A stretch of DNA of 64,000 bases, from contig WRMC01000005.1 in NCBI GenBank assembly GCA_009777335.1, positions 1 through 64,000 on the forward strand, in the 5' to 3' direction. How positions within the stretch are numbered: the first letter of the stretch is position 1; each line of letters starts with the position of its first letter. Source of the stretch: Treponema sp. GTDB lineage: Bacteria; Spirochaetota; Spirochaetia; Treponematales; Breznakiellaceae. Under the pieces are notes generated by a model. It was not told where the DNA came from. It ran no database searches and saw only the letters and a list, made by a program, of their open reading frames with translations. Below, in pieces: positions 34,070 through 42,322 of this stretch. Position numbers and translations under genes: made by a program.

Positions 34070-34810
34070 TTACCTTTCCAGGTTACGAACCGTGAATATT
34101 GAATCAGCGATGGGCTGATCGAGGATCACGTTGCGCATAATGAAGCGGGTGCTGCTTCCGCGCCGAAGAAGATCCCTAAACTCGGTTTCCACCGGAAAGC
34201 GCCTTCCGTCTATGACATCCACCTGAATCAGGTTGTACTCCTTAAGCATGGCCCCCGAGAGGGCAAACATCTCTTGCCGGAGAACATCGTAATGCTCCTG
34301 ATCTATCCATAAGCGCCGGGTGGAATAACTTTCGCTTCTGTCGTTAGCCGTAAGTTCCAGAACCCAGGCTGGACGGCCATTGTGGGTTTCTGTTCTAAGG
34401 ATCTGGGCCGAATAACGCTCCGAAAGGGGTATGTTATCCAGGGTATCCTCGTAGGAAAGGTCAGACCCCATCATGGATTCCCGGAGCATGTGGCCGGAAA
34501 TAACCATGGCCCTTTCGGTATCGGGGGAGGTAAAGAAGAGACGGCCCCCGGTCTTTAGGTAGCGGCTCCCCAGATCTTCCCGGTTGGTAAACTCGATAAA
34601 ACTGTCTTCGTTGCCCCGGGCCCAGGCGTTCATGGTTTTTACCACCCGCCTGTTCTGGTATTCGATGATCATCTCTCCCTGGTACTGGATGGTCTGGAAT
34701 ACCTCGTTGTTATCCACCCGCCGGAGGAGTTCCATGGCTGTGGGGGTCTGGGAGTAGACAAGGGCGCTTGCAATCAAGGTAAAAAATAAAGCACATAGAT
34801 TCTTTTTCAT
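34070..34810 (-). CDS. LolA-like outer-membrane lipoprotein-sorting protein
   Basis: 246 residues with a signal peptide (cleavage near VYSQ, 21). The COG2834-type fold, an open beta half-barrel that shields a lipid, is suggested by YQGEMIIEY, AMVISGHML and RRLWIDQEHYDVLRQEMF. In the periplasm such proteins carry lipids or lipoproteins. It follows the two FtsX-like permeases and precedes the barrel protein, which supports transport between membranes. Confidence 0.8.
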   Translation of the reverse strand: MKKNLCALFFTLIASALVYSQTPTAMELLRRVDNNEVFQTIQYQGEMIIEYQNRRVVKTMNAWARGNEDSFIEFTNREDLGSRYLKTGGRLFFTSPDTERAMVISGHMLRESMMGSDLSYEDTLDNIPLSERYSAQILRTETHNGRPAWVLELTANDRSESYSTRRLWIDQEHYDVLRQEMFALSGAMLKEYNLIQVDVIDGRRFPVETEFRDLLRRGSSTRFIMRNVILDQPIADSIFTVRNLER

Positions 34811-34839
34811 GTAGAGCCTCCAATAGTTTTTATGTCTGC

Positions 34840-36111
34840 CTATTTTCTTAGGGCTTCAACGGGTTCCACAAAGGCACTCTTTAAAGAAGGTACCAGGGTG
34901 AAAATTGAAGCGATGAGGACCCCCAAAACCCAGGCATAGGCCAGTCTTCGGTGATCAAACTGGAAAAATATGGCATTGCTCATGGGCATGTCCGAGAAGG
35001 TATTGCCGTACATGTCCCCCATGCGGATGGGGAACTCCGCCAAGAGACCTGTCAAACTGCCCCCGACGAGGATCCCGCAGGTAGCCCCCAGGGCGGCTAA
35101 AAAGAGGCTTTCGAAGAAGAAGACCTTTACGATCTCGAAACGGGTCATCCCCAGGCAGCCCATCATGCCTATCTCTTTAATCCGCTCGTGGATGATCATC
35201 ACCACCGTGTTGACGATAAGGAAGCTGGCTACGATGAGGAAGACAAGAAACACAATGGTATAGATGGGGATAACCATCCGCATCACCGCCACCCAGTAAT
35301 TATCGGTCCACTCGGTGACCACATTGCCCTGCTCCAGAAGGCCCTGGACCTGGGCGGCGATCTGGGGGCTCATGCTTGCATCTTCGGCAAAGATGATAAG
35401 CTGCTGGGTCCCATCTTCCAGGGCCAAAAGGCGCTGGAGCCGGCTGATATCTACCATGATAAACTGCTCATCGTAGCGGATATAATCGAAGTTGAAGATC
35501 CCGGTAATCACAGGCTCCCAGAAGCGGTCGGCAAACTGAGCCGAGGTCGTTCTGAGGGGAATCCGGTCCCCTATGCTCAGACCGGTTTTTTCGGCGAAGG
35601 CCCAGCCCACGGCGGCTTCGTTGCTGTTGGGTTCGGGATAGCGGCCCTCGATGAGGCCATTGTTCCTGTCGGTGAGGTTAAAATTGTTGGCCCCCATCTC
35701 ACCTGCTATATCCAGGCCCCAGAGCATGGCATGCCGGATGCTGCTTTCCTGGAGGGTCGCCAGGGTGGTGATCCGGGGGAACACGGAGCGAACCCCGCTG
35801 ATGCCTTTAATTTGATTGGCCATCTCCTGGAAGCTGCGGCCATCGGCCACGGGGAACTGGACGGGCAGATATTCCTGCTCAGATTCGTAATCCTGGGAGA
35901 CCACCCGGACATGGCCCAGTTCGAAGATCTGGACTATGTCATTGATGCTGTTGGTCATCCCGTCTATGAGGGATGAATAGATCACAATGAAGAACACCGC
36001 TATCCCCACGGCGGAGAAGCAGAAAGCCGTCCTGCGCTTGTTCCGCCATATATTCCTAAAGGCTATTTTGATGAGGGTTCCCGATCCGCCCTGCTTGAAT
36101 TCGTTTGTCAT
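34840..36111 (-). CDS. FtsX/LolC-like ABC permease (second)
   Basis: 423 residues: one N-terminal membrane helix (near 30-50), a large periplasmic domain of the MacB type (about 55-270), and three C-terminal helices (about 275-415) with the FtsX signature EIGMMGCLGMTRFEIVKVFF (near 316). Works with the neighbouring permease and ATPase as a MacB/LolCDE-type mechanotransmitter rather than a channel. Confidence 0.87.
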   Translation of the reverse strand: MTNEFKQGGSGTLIKIAFRNIWRNKRRTAFCFSAVGIAVFFIVIYSSLIDGMTNSINDIVQIFELGHVRVVSQDYESEQEYLPVQFPVADGRSFQEMANQIKGISGVRSVFPRITTLATLQESSIRHAMLWGLDIAGEMGANNFNLTDRNNGLIEGRYPEPNSNEAAVGWAFAEKTGLSIGDRIPLRTTSAQFADRFWEPVITGIFNFDYIRYDEQFIMVDISRLQRLLALEDGTQQLIIFAEDASMSPQIAAQVQGLLEQGNVVTEWTDNYWVAVMRMVIPIYTIVFLVFLIVASFLIVNTVVMIIHERIKEIGMMGCLGMTRFEIVKVFFFESLFLAALGATCGILVGGSLTGLLAEFPIRMGDMYGNTFSDMPMSNAIFFQFDHRRLAYAWVLGVLIASIFTLVPSLKSAFVEPVEALRK

Positions 36112-36126
36112 ACCCTGCTCCTTTCC

Positions 36127-37869
36127 TTATTCAAAACGCAGACTGTCGGTGATTGGCATTTTTACCGCCTTGCGGGTGGGGAAAAAGGCCATACAGGAAG
36201 CTATCAGGGTTGCAACTATCCCTGAGCCGATCATGAGGGGGATGTTCCAGACACTGCGGAAGACCCCGGTAGTTCTGAATCCTATGCCCCCCGAAAGGGT
36301 GTCCGCCATGGCGGAGAAATCGATTCCCGTCTTTACCATGGGGTAGTTGATGAGGGAGCCCAGGATGATTCCCAAAATGGAACCGATGAAACCTAAAAAC
36401 CCGGCTTCGAGCATATAGGTCATGATCATCTGTCTATCGGTCATGCCCAGGGCCCGCATCATGCCGGTCTCCTTGGTCCTTTCCAGGATGGCCATGAGGA
36501 TGGTGTTGGAGATCCCCAGGAAGGAAAGGATGAAGAGAAGAAAGGCCAGAACCTGGGGTGCCCCGGTCTGGATGGCCTCGTAGCCCAGGTAGTCTTCCAT
36601 GTACTGATCCCAGGTAAAGACTCCCAGGTAATCGGGGAGACTACGGCCCATGGAGCTAAGGCCCCGCTCCAGAGCGGCGGTGATGGCCGGGGAGCTTTCA
36701 CTGGCTCCAGGAAGCTGGGAATCCGATACCCCCCGCTCCCGGACAACCAGTTCGCTTACCGCCCCTTCGAGCATCATCCCCATCCGGTCTTGCAGAACGC
36801 TTAAGGGAATGTAGGCGGTGTTCCCGTTGGGCAGGGGGGCGGGGGAATTAATAACCCCCACCACCACCGCAGAAATAAGCTGGTTCTCCCGCCGCACCGC
36901 CCCAACGTAATCGGCCCTAATCATGGCCGAAAGGATCTGGTCCAGCCGCTGGGGGTCGGTCTCGATGAGGTCATAGGCATCGAGAAATTCCAGGTAGTTA
37001 TAGGCGGCGCTAACCAGGGCCCTATCTTGCACAGAGAGGGCCGGCATGAGGTCTACTTCCCAGCGGGTCCGGTTTATAAGCTGGGGAGCCGCCTTGGTTT
37101 CGATGAGCACGCCGATTTGCACATAGTTTCGGTCGGTGGCTGCTATAAGGTCCCAGTATCGGTCCAGATGCTCCCGGCTTACATTGCGGCCCAGGATCAT
37201 CCGCTCGTTCCCTTCAATATGTGTTAGGTCGGGGGAGAAGAAGTCCACAAAGGTGGGAGCCACCTCGTAGAGGGAGCGGATAAACTCCGCATCCACTGGG
37301 TTCCTGGCTGCCTGGGATATAAGCTCCTCCAGCTCCCGTCTATAGGGCCGGGTGGGGATCCCTACCCTGAGCCGTTCGGCCGCCAGGGTTCCCAGAACTA
37401 CTTCGAAACGATGATCTTCGACCCAGCGTCCAAAATCCACATAGGATACATAGCCCATGACTTCCGGTTCAAGCACGGGGTCTATACCATGGAAGAGAAT
37501 GGGGGCCGACGCATTGGCAGAAAACATGGTGCCGCTGAAGATAAACCGGGGGGCGCTGGCATAACCTTCCCGGGACAGGGCCTCATGGTAGATCTCCCAG
37601 TCCATAAAGGTTTCGTAGCTGGGCATCTCATCAAAGCGTTCAAAATACATGTGTGTTTGAACCTTGGCGGCTCCCATTTCAAAGTTGACTATATTGCGGC
37701 GGGATTCTATGGCCATGCCGCCGAGCCAGCTGTTTAGGAAGATATAGACCGCCACGCTCACCATGATGGCCACCGAGGTAAGGATGGTTTTGGTCTTGTG
37801 GCGGGCCAGGTTACGGAGGGCTATCTTCTTTAAATCCCAGATTGAATATAAGAAAGTGATTAACTTCAT
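36127..37869 (-). CDS. FtsX/LolE-like ABC permease (first), long form
   Basis: 580 residues, same topology as its partner but with a larger periplasmic domain (about 45-450). The C-terminal block shows KETGMMRALGMTDRQMIMTYM (near 465-485) and three membrane helices. It lies 17 bp after the ATPase gene and 15 bp before the second permease, so the three are one ABC complex. Confidence 0.87.
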   Translation of the reverse strand: MKLITFLYSIWDLKKIALRNLARHKTKTILTSVAIMVSVAVYIFLNSWLGGMAIESRRNIVNFEMGAAKVQTHMYFERFDEMPSYETFMDWEIYHEALSREGYASAPRFIFSGTMFSANASAPILFHGIDPVLEPEVMGYVSYVDFGRWVEDHRFEVVLGTLAAERLRVGIPTRPYRRELEELISQAARNPVDAEFIRSLYEVAPTFVDFFSPDLTHIEGNERMILGRNVSREHLDRYWDLIAATDRNYVQIGVLIETKAAPQLINRTRWEVDLMPALSVQDRALVSAAYNYLEFLDAYDLIETDPQRLDQILSAMIRADYVGAVRRENQLISAVVVGVINSPAPLPNGNTAYIPLSVLQDRMGMMLEGAVSELVVRERGVSDSQLPGASESSPAITAALERGLSSMGRSLPDYLGVFTWDQYMEDYLGYEAIQTGAPQVLAFLLFILSFLGISNTILMAILERTKETGMMRALGMTDRQMIMTYMLEAGFLGFIGSILGIILGSLINYPMVKTGIDFSAMADTLSGGIGFRTTGVFRSVWNIPLMIGSGIVATLIASCMAFFPTRKAVKMPITDSLRFE

Positions 37870-37886
37870 GAAAATCTCCTTGGGGC

Positions 37887-38573
37887 TTACTTCTTTACTT
37901 CGTCACTTTCGATTTGGCCGTCCCGGATGCGGATAAGCCGCCGGGCATAGTCCATGACCATCTGATCGTGGGTAGAGAAGATAAAGGTGGTTCCCACGCT
38001 CTTGTTCATGTTGAGCATGAGTTCTAAAATTTCGGCCCCAATTTTGGAGTCCAGGTTGGCCGTGGGTTCATCAGCCAGGATGAGGGCCGGCCTTTTTACC
38101 AGGGCCCGGGCTATGGCCACCCGCTGCTGCTGGCCCCCGGACATTTCCTTGGGCCGGCGCTTGGCATAACCCTTAAGGCCCACTTCTTCCAGAACCTGGT
38201 TGGTCCTCTCTTTGATCTCCCTGGGGTTGATGCCTAAAAGACTTAAAGGAAAGGAGATGTTTTCTTCCACCGAGAGGACAGGGATGAGATTATAGGCCTG
38301 GAAGATAAACCCTATTTTCTGACGCCGCAGGATGGCCAGATCCTTACGCTTCATCCGGCCCGTGTCTTCGCCCCCTACCAAAAGGGTTCCTCCGGTGAGG
38401 ACATCCAGACAGCCCGCCAGATGGAGGAAGGTAGATTTCCCGCTCCCCGAGGGCCCGGCGATGGCGGAAAATTCCCCCCCCTGGAACTCCAGGTCCACCC
38501 CCCTAAGGGCATGAACGGTTTGGCCGTCAAGGCCATAATCTTTCACTACCTTTTCAGCTTTTACTACTGTCAT
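37887..38573 (-). CDS. LolD/MacB-type ABC ATPase
   Basis: 228 residues. Walker [13 protein letters not shown] (near 39-50), the LolD/MacB-type Q-loop [17 protein letters not shown], signature [16 protein letters not shown] (near 142-157) and Walker [14 protein letters not shown]. It powers the two FtsX-like permeases. First gene of its operon; AGGAG precedes the ATG. Its promoter carries two copies of the GntR operator. Confidence 0.93.
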   Translation of the reverse strand: MTVVKAEKVVKDYGLDGQTVHALRGVDLEFQGGEFSAIAGPSGSGKSTFLHLAGCLDVLTGGTLLVGGEDTGRMKRKDLAILRRQKIGFIFQAYNLIPVLSVEENISFPLSLLGINPREIKERTNQVLEEVGLKGYAKRRPKEMSGGQQQRVAIARALVKRPALILADEPTANLDSKIGAEILELMLNMNKSVGTTFIFSTHDQMVMDYARRLIRIRDGQIESDEVKK

Positions 38574-38610
38574 AACCGTACTCCTTTGGTGTATCTATTG
38601 GCTCTGCCAT

Positions 38611-38660
38611 TTGTACTATTTACCTAGTACAAATATACATTGTACTAGTACAATTGTCAA
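38611..38660 (-). promoter_or_regulatory. Promoter with two GntR operators, before the ABC/LolA operon
   Basis: On the minus strand TTGACA (38655-38660), 17-bp spacer, TATATT (38632-38637). The palindrome TTGTACTAGTACAA (38640-38653) fills the spacer, and TTGTACTA-N6-TAGTACAA (38611-38632) lies directly on the start-site side. The 22-bp form recurs over the gntR start codon, so the local repressor should shut this promoter by blocking polymerase. Confidence 0.8.
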
Positions 38661-38665
38661 GCAAT

Positions 38666-38733
38666 TTTTTACAAAAAAAGAGAAAAAAATTACGATTTTT
38701 TTGGAGGGTTTTGTGCCCCTAGAACAGGGGCAC
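38666..38733 (-). terminator. Possible terminator region after the SPFH gene
   Basis: GTGCCCCT-AGAAC-AGGGGCAC (38713-38733) is a strong 8-bp hairpin 24 bp after the SPFH stop. It is followed on the minus strand by an A/T hairpin (AAAAAAAT-CGTA-ATTTTTTT) and T-rich tracts. The T-run does not follow the GC stem directly, so this is not a textbook terminator. Confidence 0.45.
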
Positions 38734-38756
38734 TGAAGTTCTGGGCAGAGGGAGAA

Positions 38757-39722
38757 TCAGCCCTCCCCTTCTCTGTTTTTTCTTAACTCGCTTAGGGCCT
38801 GGAGCCCAAAGATGTCCTTGGTTTTTAACTCCTCGGTGATGGAGTTGGGGACCAGCATCATGGAGTTACCGGTCTTAAGGCCCTCGTTTAGGATGGACAG
38901 GATCCGCAGTTTTAGGGCCCCCTCATCCTGGGCATAGATGGCGATGGCCTCTTCCAGCTTCCGGGCTATCTCGATTTCAGCTTCCGCCAGGAGGGTTCTG
39001 CCCTTCTTCTCCCGTTCCGCCTGGGCAATCCGGCTTAGGGCGTCTTGCAGCTCCTTGGGAACCTGGATGTCGGTTATCTCTATATATTGGACCGTAATGC
39101 CCCATTCGGTGGTCTGGCGTTCCACTTCTTCCTGAATCTGCTTTTCGATGAGGTCTCCCCGGGCCAAAAAAGTGGTCAGATCGTTCTTGGAAATGATGTT
39201 TCGTAAAGCTGCCTTGGCTGCCAGGGCCACCGCTTCTTCGTAGTCTTCAACTTCCAGGGCAGCCCGCTGGGGGTCCCAGACCAGCCAGAAACAGAAGGCA
39301 TCCACGTTGACGGTCACCGAATCTCCGGTGAGGGTTTCCTGGGAATAAAAATCCAGGACCCGGATACGGATATCTATGCTGGTGTGGATATGATCCAATA
39401 GGGGGATAAGAAAGTAGAGCCCGGGGCCCCTTACCTTCTTGAATTTACCCAGACGCAGAACTACCACCCGTTCCCACTCATAGGCCTTACGGAGGGAAAA
39501 GGCTAAAAGCAGGGCGAGTAAAAAGACGGCGCAGCTTAGGCCCAGGTCAGGAGGGTTAAGGACCGCCAGGGGAGCCATAGCGAGAAGGAGGAAAAGAAGG
39601 CGGATCAGGGCCAGGGTATGATCAAACTTGCGGCGGCGTACAGCTTTTTTTGCCACCGGTTTAATGCTGCCGGGGCCACGCAGGGCGCTGGGCTCAAGCT
39701 GGATTTTGTTTGACTGGTTCAT
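38757..39722 (-). CDS. SPFH/Band-7 (stomatin-like, slipin) membrane protein
   Basis: 321 residues. A hydrophobic hairpin anchor (about 38-82) is followed by the Band-7 domain (RVVVLRLGKFKKVRGPGLYFLIPLLD, here near 85-110, split as VVVLRLGKF and GPGLYFLIP) and the IQYIEITDIQVPKEL segment, then an Ala/Glu-rich coiled coil. Such proteins form ring-like scaffolds in the inner membrane. The gene follows gntR directly (stop codon then ATG), so it is under the same repressor. Confidence 0.9.
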   Translation of the reverse strand: MNQSNKIQLEPSALRGPGSIKPVAKKAVRRRKFDHTLALIRLLFLLLAMAPLAVLNPPDLGLSCAVFLLALLLAFSLRKAYEWERVVVLRLGKFKKVRGPGLYFLIPLLDHIHTSIDIRIRVLDFYSQETLTGDSVTVNVDAFCFWLVWDPQRAALEVEDYEEAVALAAKAALRNIISKNDLTTFLARGDLIEKQIQEEVERQTTEWGITVQYIEITDIQVPKELQDALSRIAQAEREKKGRTLLAEAEIEIARKLEEAIAIYAQDEGALKLRILSILNEGLKTGNSMMLVPNSITEELKTKDIFGLQALSELRKNREGEG

Positions 39723-40106
39723 CTAATCCTCCTTATGGGCGTTTATCACCCGGACCAATTCTTTCTTATCTACCCCCAGGTCCTTCATGTCCCGGATAAA
39801 ACGGCCTGCCAGTTCGCGGATCATCCGGTCCGGACCTTCATCTTCCAGGTTGGGCATTTGATCGGAAATGTAGGTACCGCTCCCCACCTGGGTTTCCAGG
39901 ATGCCCCGGATTTCGAGCTCCCCATAAGCCTTGGCGATGGTATTGGGGTTAGCTTTTAACTCCACCGCCAGGGAACGGATGGTGGGCAGTTTATCCCCTT
40001 TCTTGAGTCTCCCCGACACTATAGCATATTCTATCTGCCTGATAATCTGCCGGTATATGGGTGTTCCATCTCCCTGATCCAGGAAGAATGTTATTGTACT
40101 ATTCAT
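39723..40106 (-). CDS. GntR-family repressor, YtrA type
   Basis: 127 residues. A winged-helix domain with GDKLPTIRSLAVELKANPNTIAKAY-type recognition (near 37-61) is followed by only a short C-terminal segment, as in the YtrA subgroup that controls ABC transporter operons. Its own start codon is inside a 22-bp operator (40094-40115), and the same site is found at the ABC/LolA promoter. In Bacillus, YtrA responds to cell-wall antibiotics; the signal here is unknown. -10 is 8 nt from the ATG, so the mRNA is nearly leaderless. Confidence 0.92.
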   Translation of the reverse strand: MNSTITFFLDQGDGTPIYRQIIRQIEYAIVSGRLKKGDKLPTIRSLAVELKANPNTIAKAYGELEIRGILETQVGSGTYISDQMPNLEDEGPDRMIRELAGRFIRDMKDLGVDKKELVRVINAHKED

Positions 40107-40166
40107 CTAGTACAAGCATACAAAGGAGGGTCCCCGTTGTCAAGGGGCCCTTCAATTTATTATACT
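40094..40166. promoter_or_regulatory. Divergent promoters of gntR and the P-loop gene, with GntR operator
   Basis: Minus strand: TTGACA (40138-40143), 17 bp, TATGCT (40115-40120), and the operator TTGTACTA-TTCATC-TAGTACAA (40094-40115) covering the gntR ATG. Plus strand: TTGTCA (40137-40142), 18 bp, TATACT (40161-40166), then 6 nt to ATG 40173. The -35 boxes of the two promoters overlap on opposite strands. The operator is outside the plus-strand promoter. Confidence 0.72.
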
Positions 40167-40172
40167 TAGGAT

Positions 40173-41060
40173 ATGTTCCTGAGTTCTCTTTTTACATTTA
40201 ATAAAATTAAGGTCTTCGCCCTGGTGGGGGAAAGCGGCACAGGAAAGAGCTTTAGGGCCAAGTTAATAGCACAGAAATACGAGATTGAATATATTATAGA
40301 TGATGGCCTTTTAATCAGGGACAACAGGATCCTGGCGGGACATTCGGCAAAAAAAGAAAAAAGTTTTATGGCCGCCGTTAAGGTAGCCCTCTTTGATGAG
40401 AAGGCCCACCGGGATGAGGTGGCGAAGAAGCTCCAGGGAGAAAAGAGCCGGAAGATCCTGGTCCTTGGCACCTCCGATAAGATGGTGAACAAAATCGCCT
40501 CCAGGCTTCAGCTTCCGGCCCCTTCGAAGTATATCAAGATCGAAGACATCTCTACCCAGGACGAAATTGACCGGGCCATCCGGACCAGGCGCATCGAGGG
40601 GAAGCACGTGATCCCCGTTCCCTCCATCGAGGTAAAACGGAGCTATCCGAACATTTTTTACAATGCCATACGGATCTTCCAGAAAAAATCCAGCCCCGTA
40701 AGCATAAGCCCCGCCGGGATAGGCCCTACCCCCAGCGTCCACGAAAAGTCTGTGGTACGGCCCATATTCTCTAAACGGGGCAAGGTTATCATCTCCGAGG
40801 CGGCCCTAAGCCAGATGGTCATTCATTGTGTCGATGAGTATAACCGGGCAATCAAAATAAAGAAGATAAGCGTGAAGGATGATAACATGGGGTATAGGCT
40901 GGTCATTACCATCGATGTACCCTACGGAATTCAACTGGGGGGGAATATCCACGAACTCCAGCAGTATATTATAGACAACATCGAACGCTATACGGGGATC
41001 CTCATAGAAGAGGTGAACATCATCATCGATAAAATCACCGAAACAAATAAGGTCTCTTAA
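40173..41060 (+). CDS. P-loop NTPase fused to an Asp23/YloU-like domain
   Basis: 295 residues. Walker A ALVGESGTGKSFRAK (near 16-30) and a Walker-B-like EYIIDDG (near 40-46) sit in a kinase-like N-terminal domain (1-150). The C-terminus (about 200-290, with GYRLVITIDVPYGIQL and a final amphipathic IIDNIERYTGI) resembles the Asp23/Gls24 family, small alkaline-shock envelope proteins. The combination is uncommon. No signal peptide or membrane helix. Leaderless promoter; last codons overlap pcnB on the other strand. Role unknown. Confidence 0.7.
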   Translation: MFLSSLFTFNKIKVFALVGESGTGKSFRAKLIAQKYEIEYIIDDGLLIRDNRILAGHSAKKEKSFMAAVKVALFDEKAHRDEVAKKLQGEKSRKILVLGTSDKMVNKIASRLQLPAPSKYIKIEDISTQDEIDRAIRTRRIEGKHVIPVPSIEVKRSYPNIFYNAIRIFQKKSSPVSISPAGIGPTPSVHEKSVVRPIFSKRGKVIISEAALSQMVIHCVDEYNRAIKIKKISVKDDNMGYRLVITIDVPYGIQLGGNIHELQQYIIDNIERYTGILIEEVNIIIDKITETNKVS

Positions 41061-42322
41061 CCGGCTGGGCTGGGCTTCTTTGGTTTCCTGCGGCGGGACC
41101 TTTTTTTTACCTTCTCTTCCGGGTTTTCCTGCAAGGGAGCGGGATGTGCCTTCTTTGGGCCATCTGGAGCCTTCCGGGGCCTCCTTTCACCCATGCGGGT
41201 CCTTTTAATGGTAATGCCATGTTCTGCAAAGAGGAGTTTTAAGGCCCCCTCAAGCTCCACCCGGGGGGGATTCATGGGAAGAAGGAACTTCCGGGCCTGG
41301 ATAAAGACCCTTTTATAACACTCAGCTACTGATAAGGGAGAAGCCCCGGAGTTCAAGGGATCTTCTCCCCCCTGGTCATGCTCTTCCTGCTGTTTTTTTC
41401 CATCCCAATCGGCCTCATCTTCCAGGTAATCCCGAATGAGGGCCCTCATGGCCATCCCCGGGACCCTTTCTCCCTCTTCTGGAAGGGGGGTCCTCAGGGA
41501 TTCCAGGTAGCGCTCCCTAAAACGGGGGCGGGTCTTAAAAAGCTCCGCCGCCCGGGGCTGGAGAAAACGGTAAAGCCCCAACTTATCCAGACCATCGGCT
41601 ATTGCATGGGCATGGGGCGAATGGATGATCTTAAAGATCTCCTCGGTGAGCCGGGAGGGAGAGACCCCTCCCAGAAGCTCCAGGTCCCGGCGAATCTGGC
41701 GGCGGAGCTTCCAGGGAATAGAGCAGCCTGAACTGGCGGCATATTTTACCGCCCGGATCATCCGTACCGGGTCGTCGGTAAAGATTTCCTTCAGGGCAAT
41801 GATGGGCCTAATCCTGCGATTCCAGATATCCTTCATACCCCCCACATAATCTACCACCACCTGTTTTTGGGGATCATAGAAGAGGGCGTTGAGGGTAAAG
41901 TCCCGGCGCTGGACATCCTCTTCGATGGTACCAAAGACATTGCTTGTGGGGCCGTCTATGATGGAACGGAAGGTAGAAACTTCGTAAATTTTCTGACCGC
42001 TATAGACATGGACGAGCCTAAAGCGCCGGCCTATGATCCGGGCATTCCTAAAGATCCGTTTAATCCTTGCCGGATTGGCGGCACTGACTATGTCAAAATC
42101 CTTGGGTTTTTTTCCCAGGATGAGATCCCTGACCGCTCCGCCAACTATGTAACTCTCGAAGCCGTTGGCCTGAAGCCTCTGGGTGATATAGGCAGCCTGA
42201 GGATCCACATCAGAGAGTTTGATCTGGTGCTCATCCTGGGTATAAACGATGGCCTTCCTTATAAGTTTTCCGTTTTCCCCTGTGGAGTAACGATAACGCA
42301 AGGTACCCCCTATGCTGAACAT
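41057..42322 (-). CDS. pcnB: Poly(A) polymerase / tRNA nucleotidyltransferase family (PcnB-like)
   Basis: 421 residues. The nucleotidyltransferase motif SYIVGGAVRDLILGKKPKDFD (near 57-77, split as IVGGAVRDLIL and DFD) with the second acidic motif RRDFTLNALFYD (near 137-148), and RMIRAVKYAASSG (near 192) in the RNA-binding part. A Lys/Arg/Pro-rich tail (about 380-421) is typical of PcnB rather than CCA enzymes. It polyadenylates RNA for decay. CCA-adding activity cannot be excluded. Its start overlaps the lipase gene by 13 bp. Confidence 0.85.
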   Translation of the reverse strand: MFSIGGTLRYRYSTGENGKLIRKAIVYTQDEHQIKLSDVDPQAAYITQRLQANGFESYIVGGAVRDLILGKKPKDFDIVSAANPARIKRIFRNARIIGRRFRLVHVYSGQKIYEVSTFRSIIDGPTSNVFGTIEEDVQRRDFTLNALFYDPQKQVVVDYVGGMKDIWNRRIRPIIALKEIFTDDPVRMIRAVKYAASSGCSIPWKLRRQIRRDLELLGGVSPSRLTEEIFKIIHSPHAHAIADGLDKLGLYRFLQPRAAELFKTRPRFRERYLESLRTPLPEEGERVPGMAMRALIRDYLEDEADWDGKKQQEEHDQGGEDPLNSGASPLSVAECYKRVFIQARKFLLPMNPPRVELEGALKLLFAEHGITIKRTRMGERRPRKAPDGPKKAHPAPLQENPEEKVKKRSRRRKPKKPSPAG

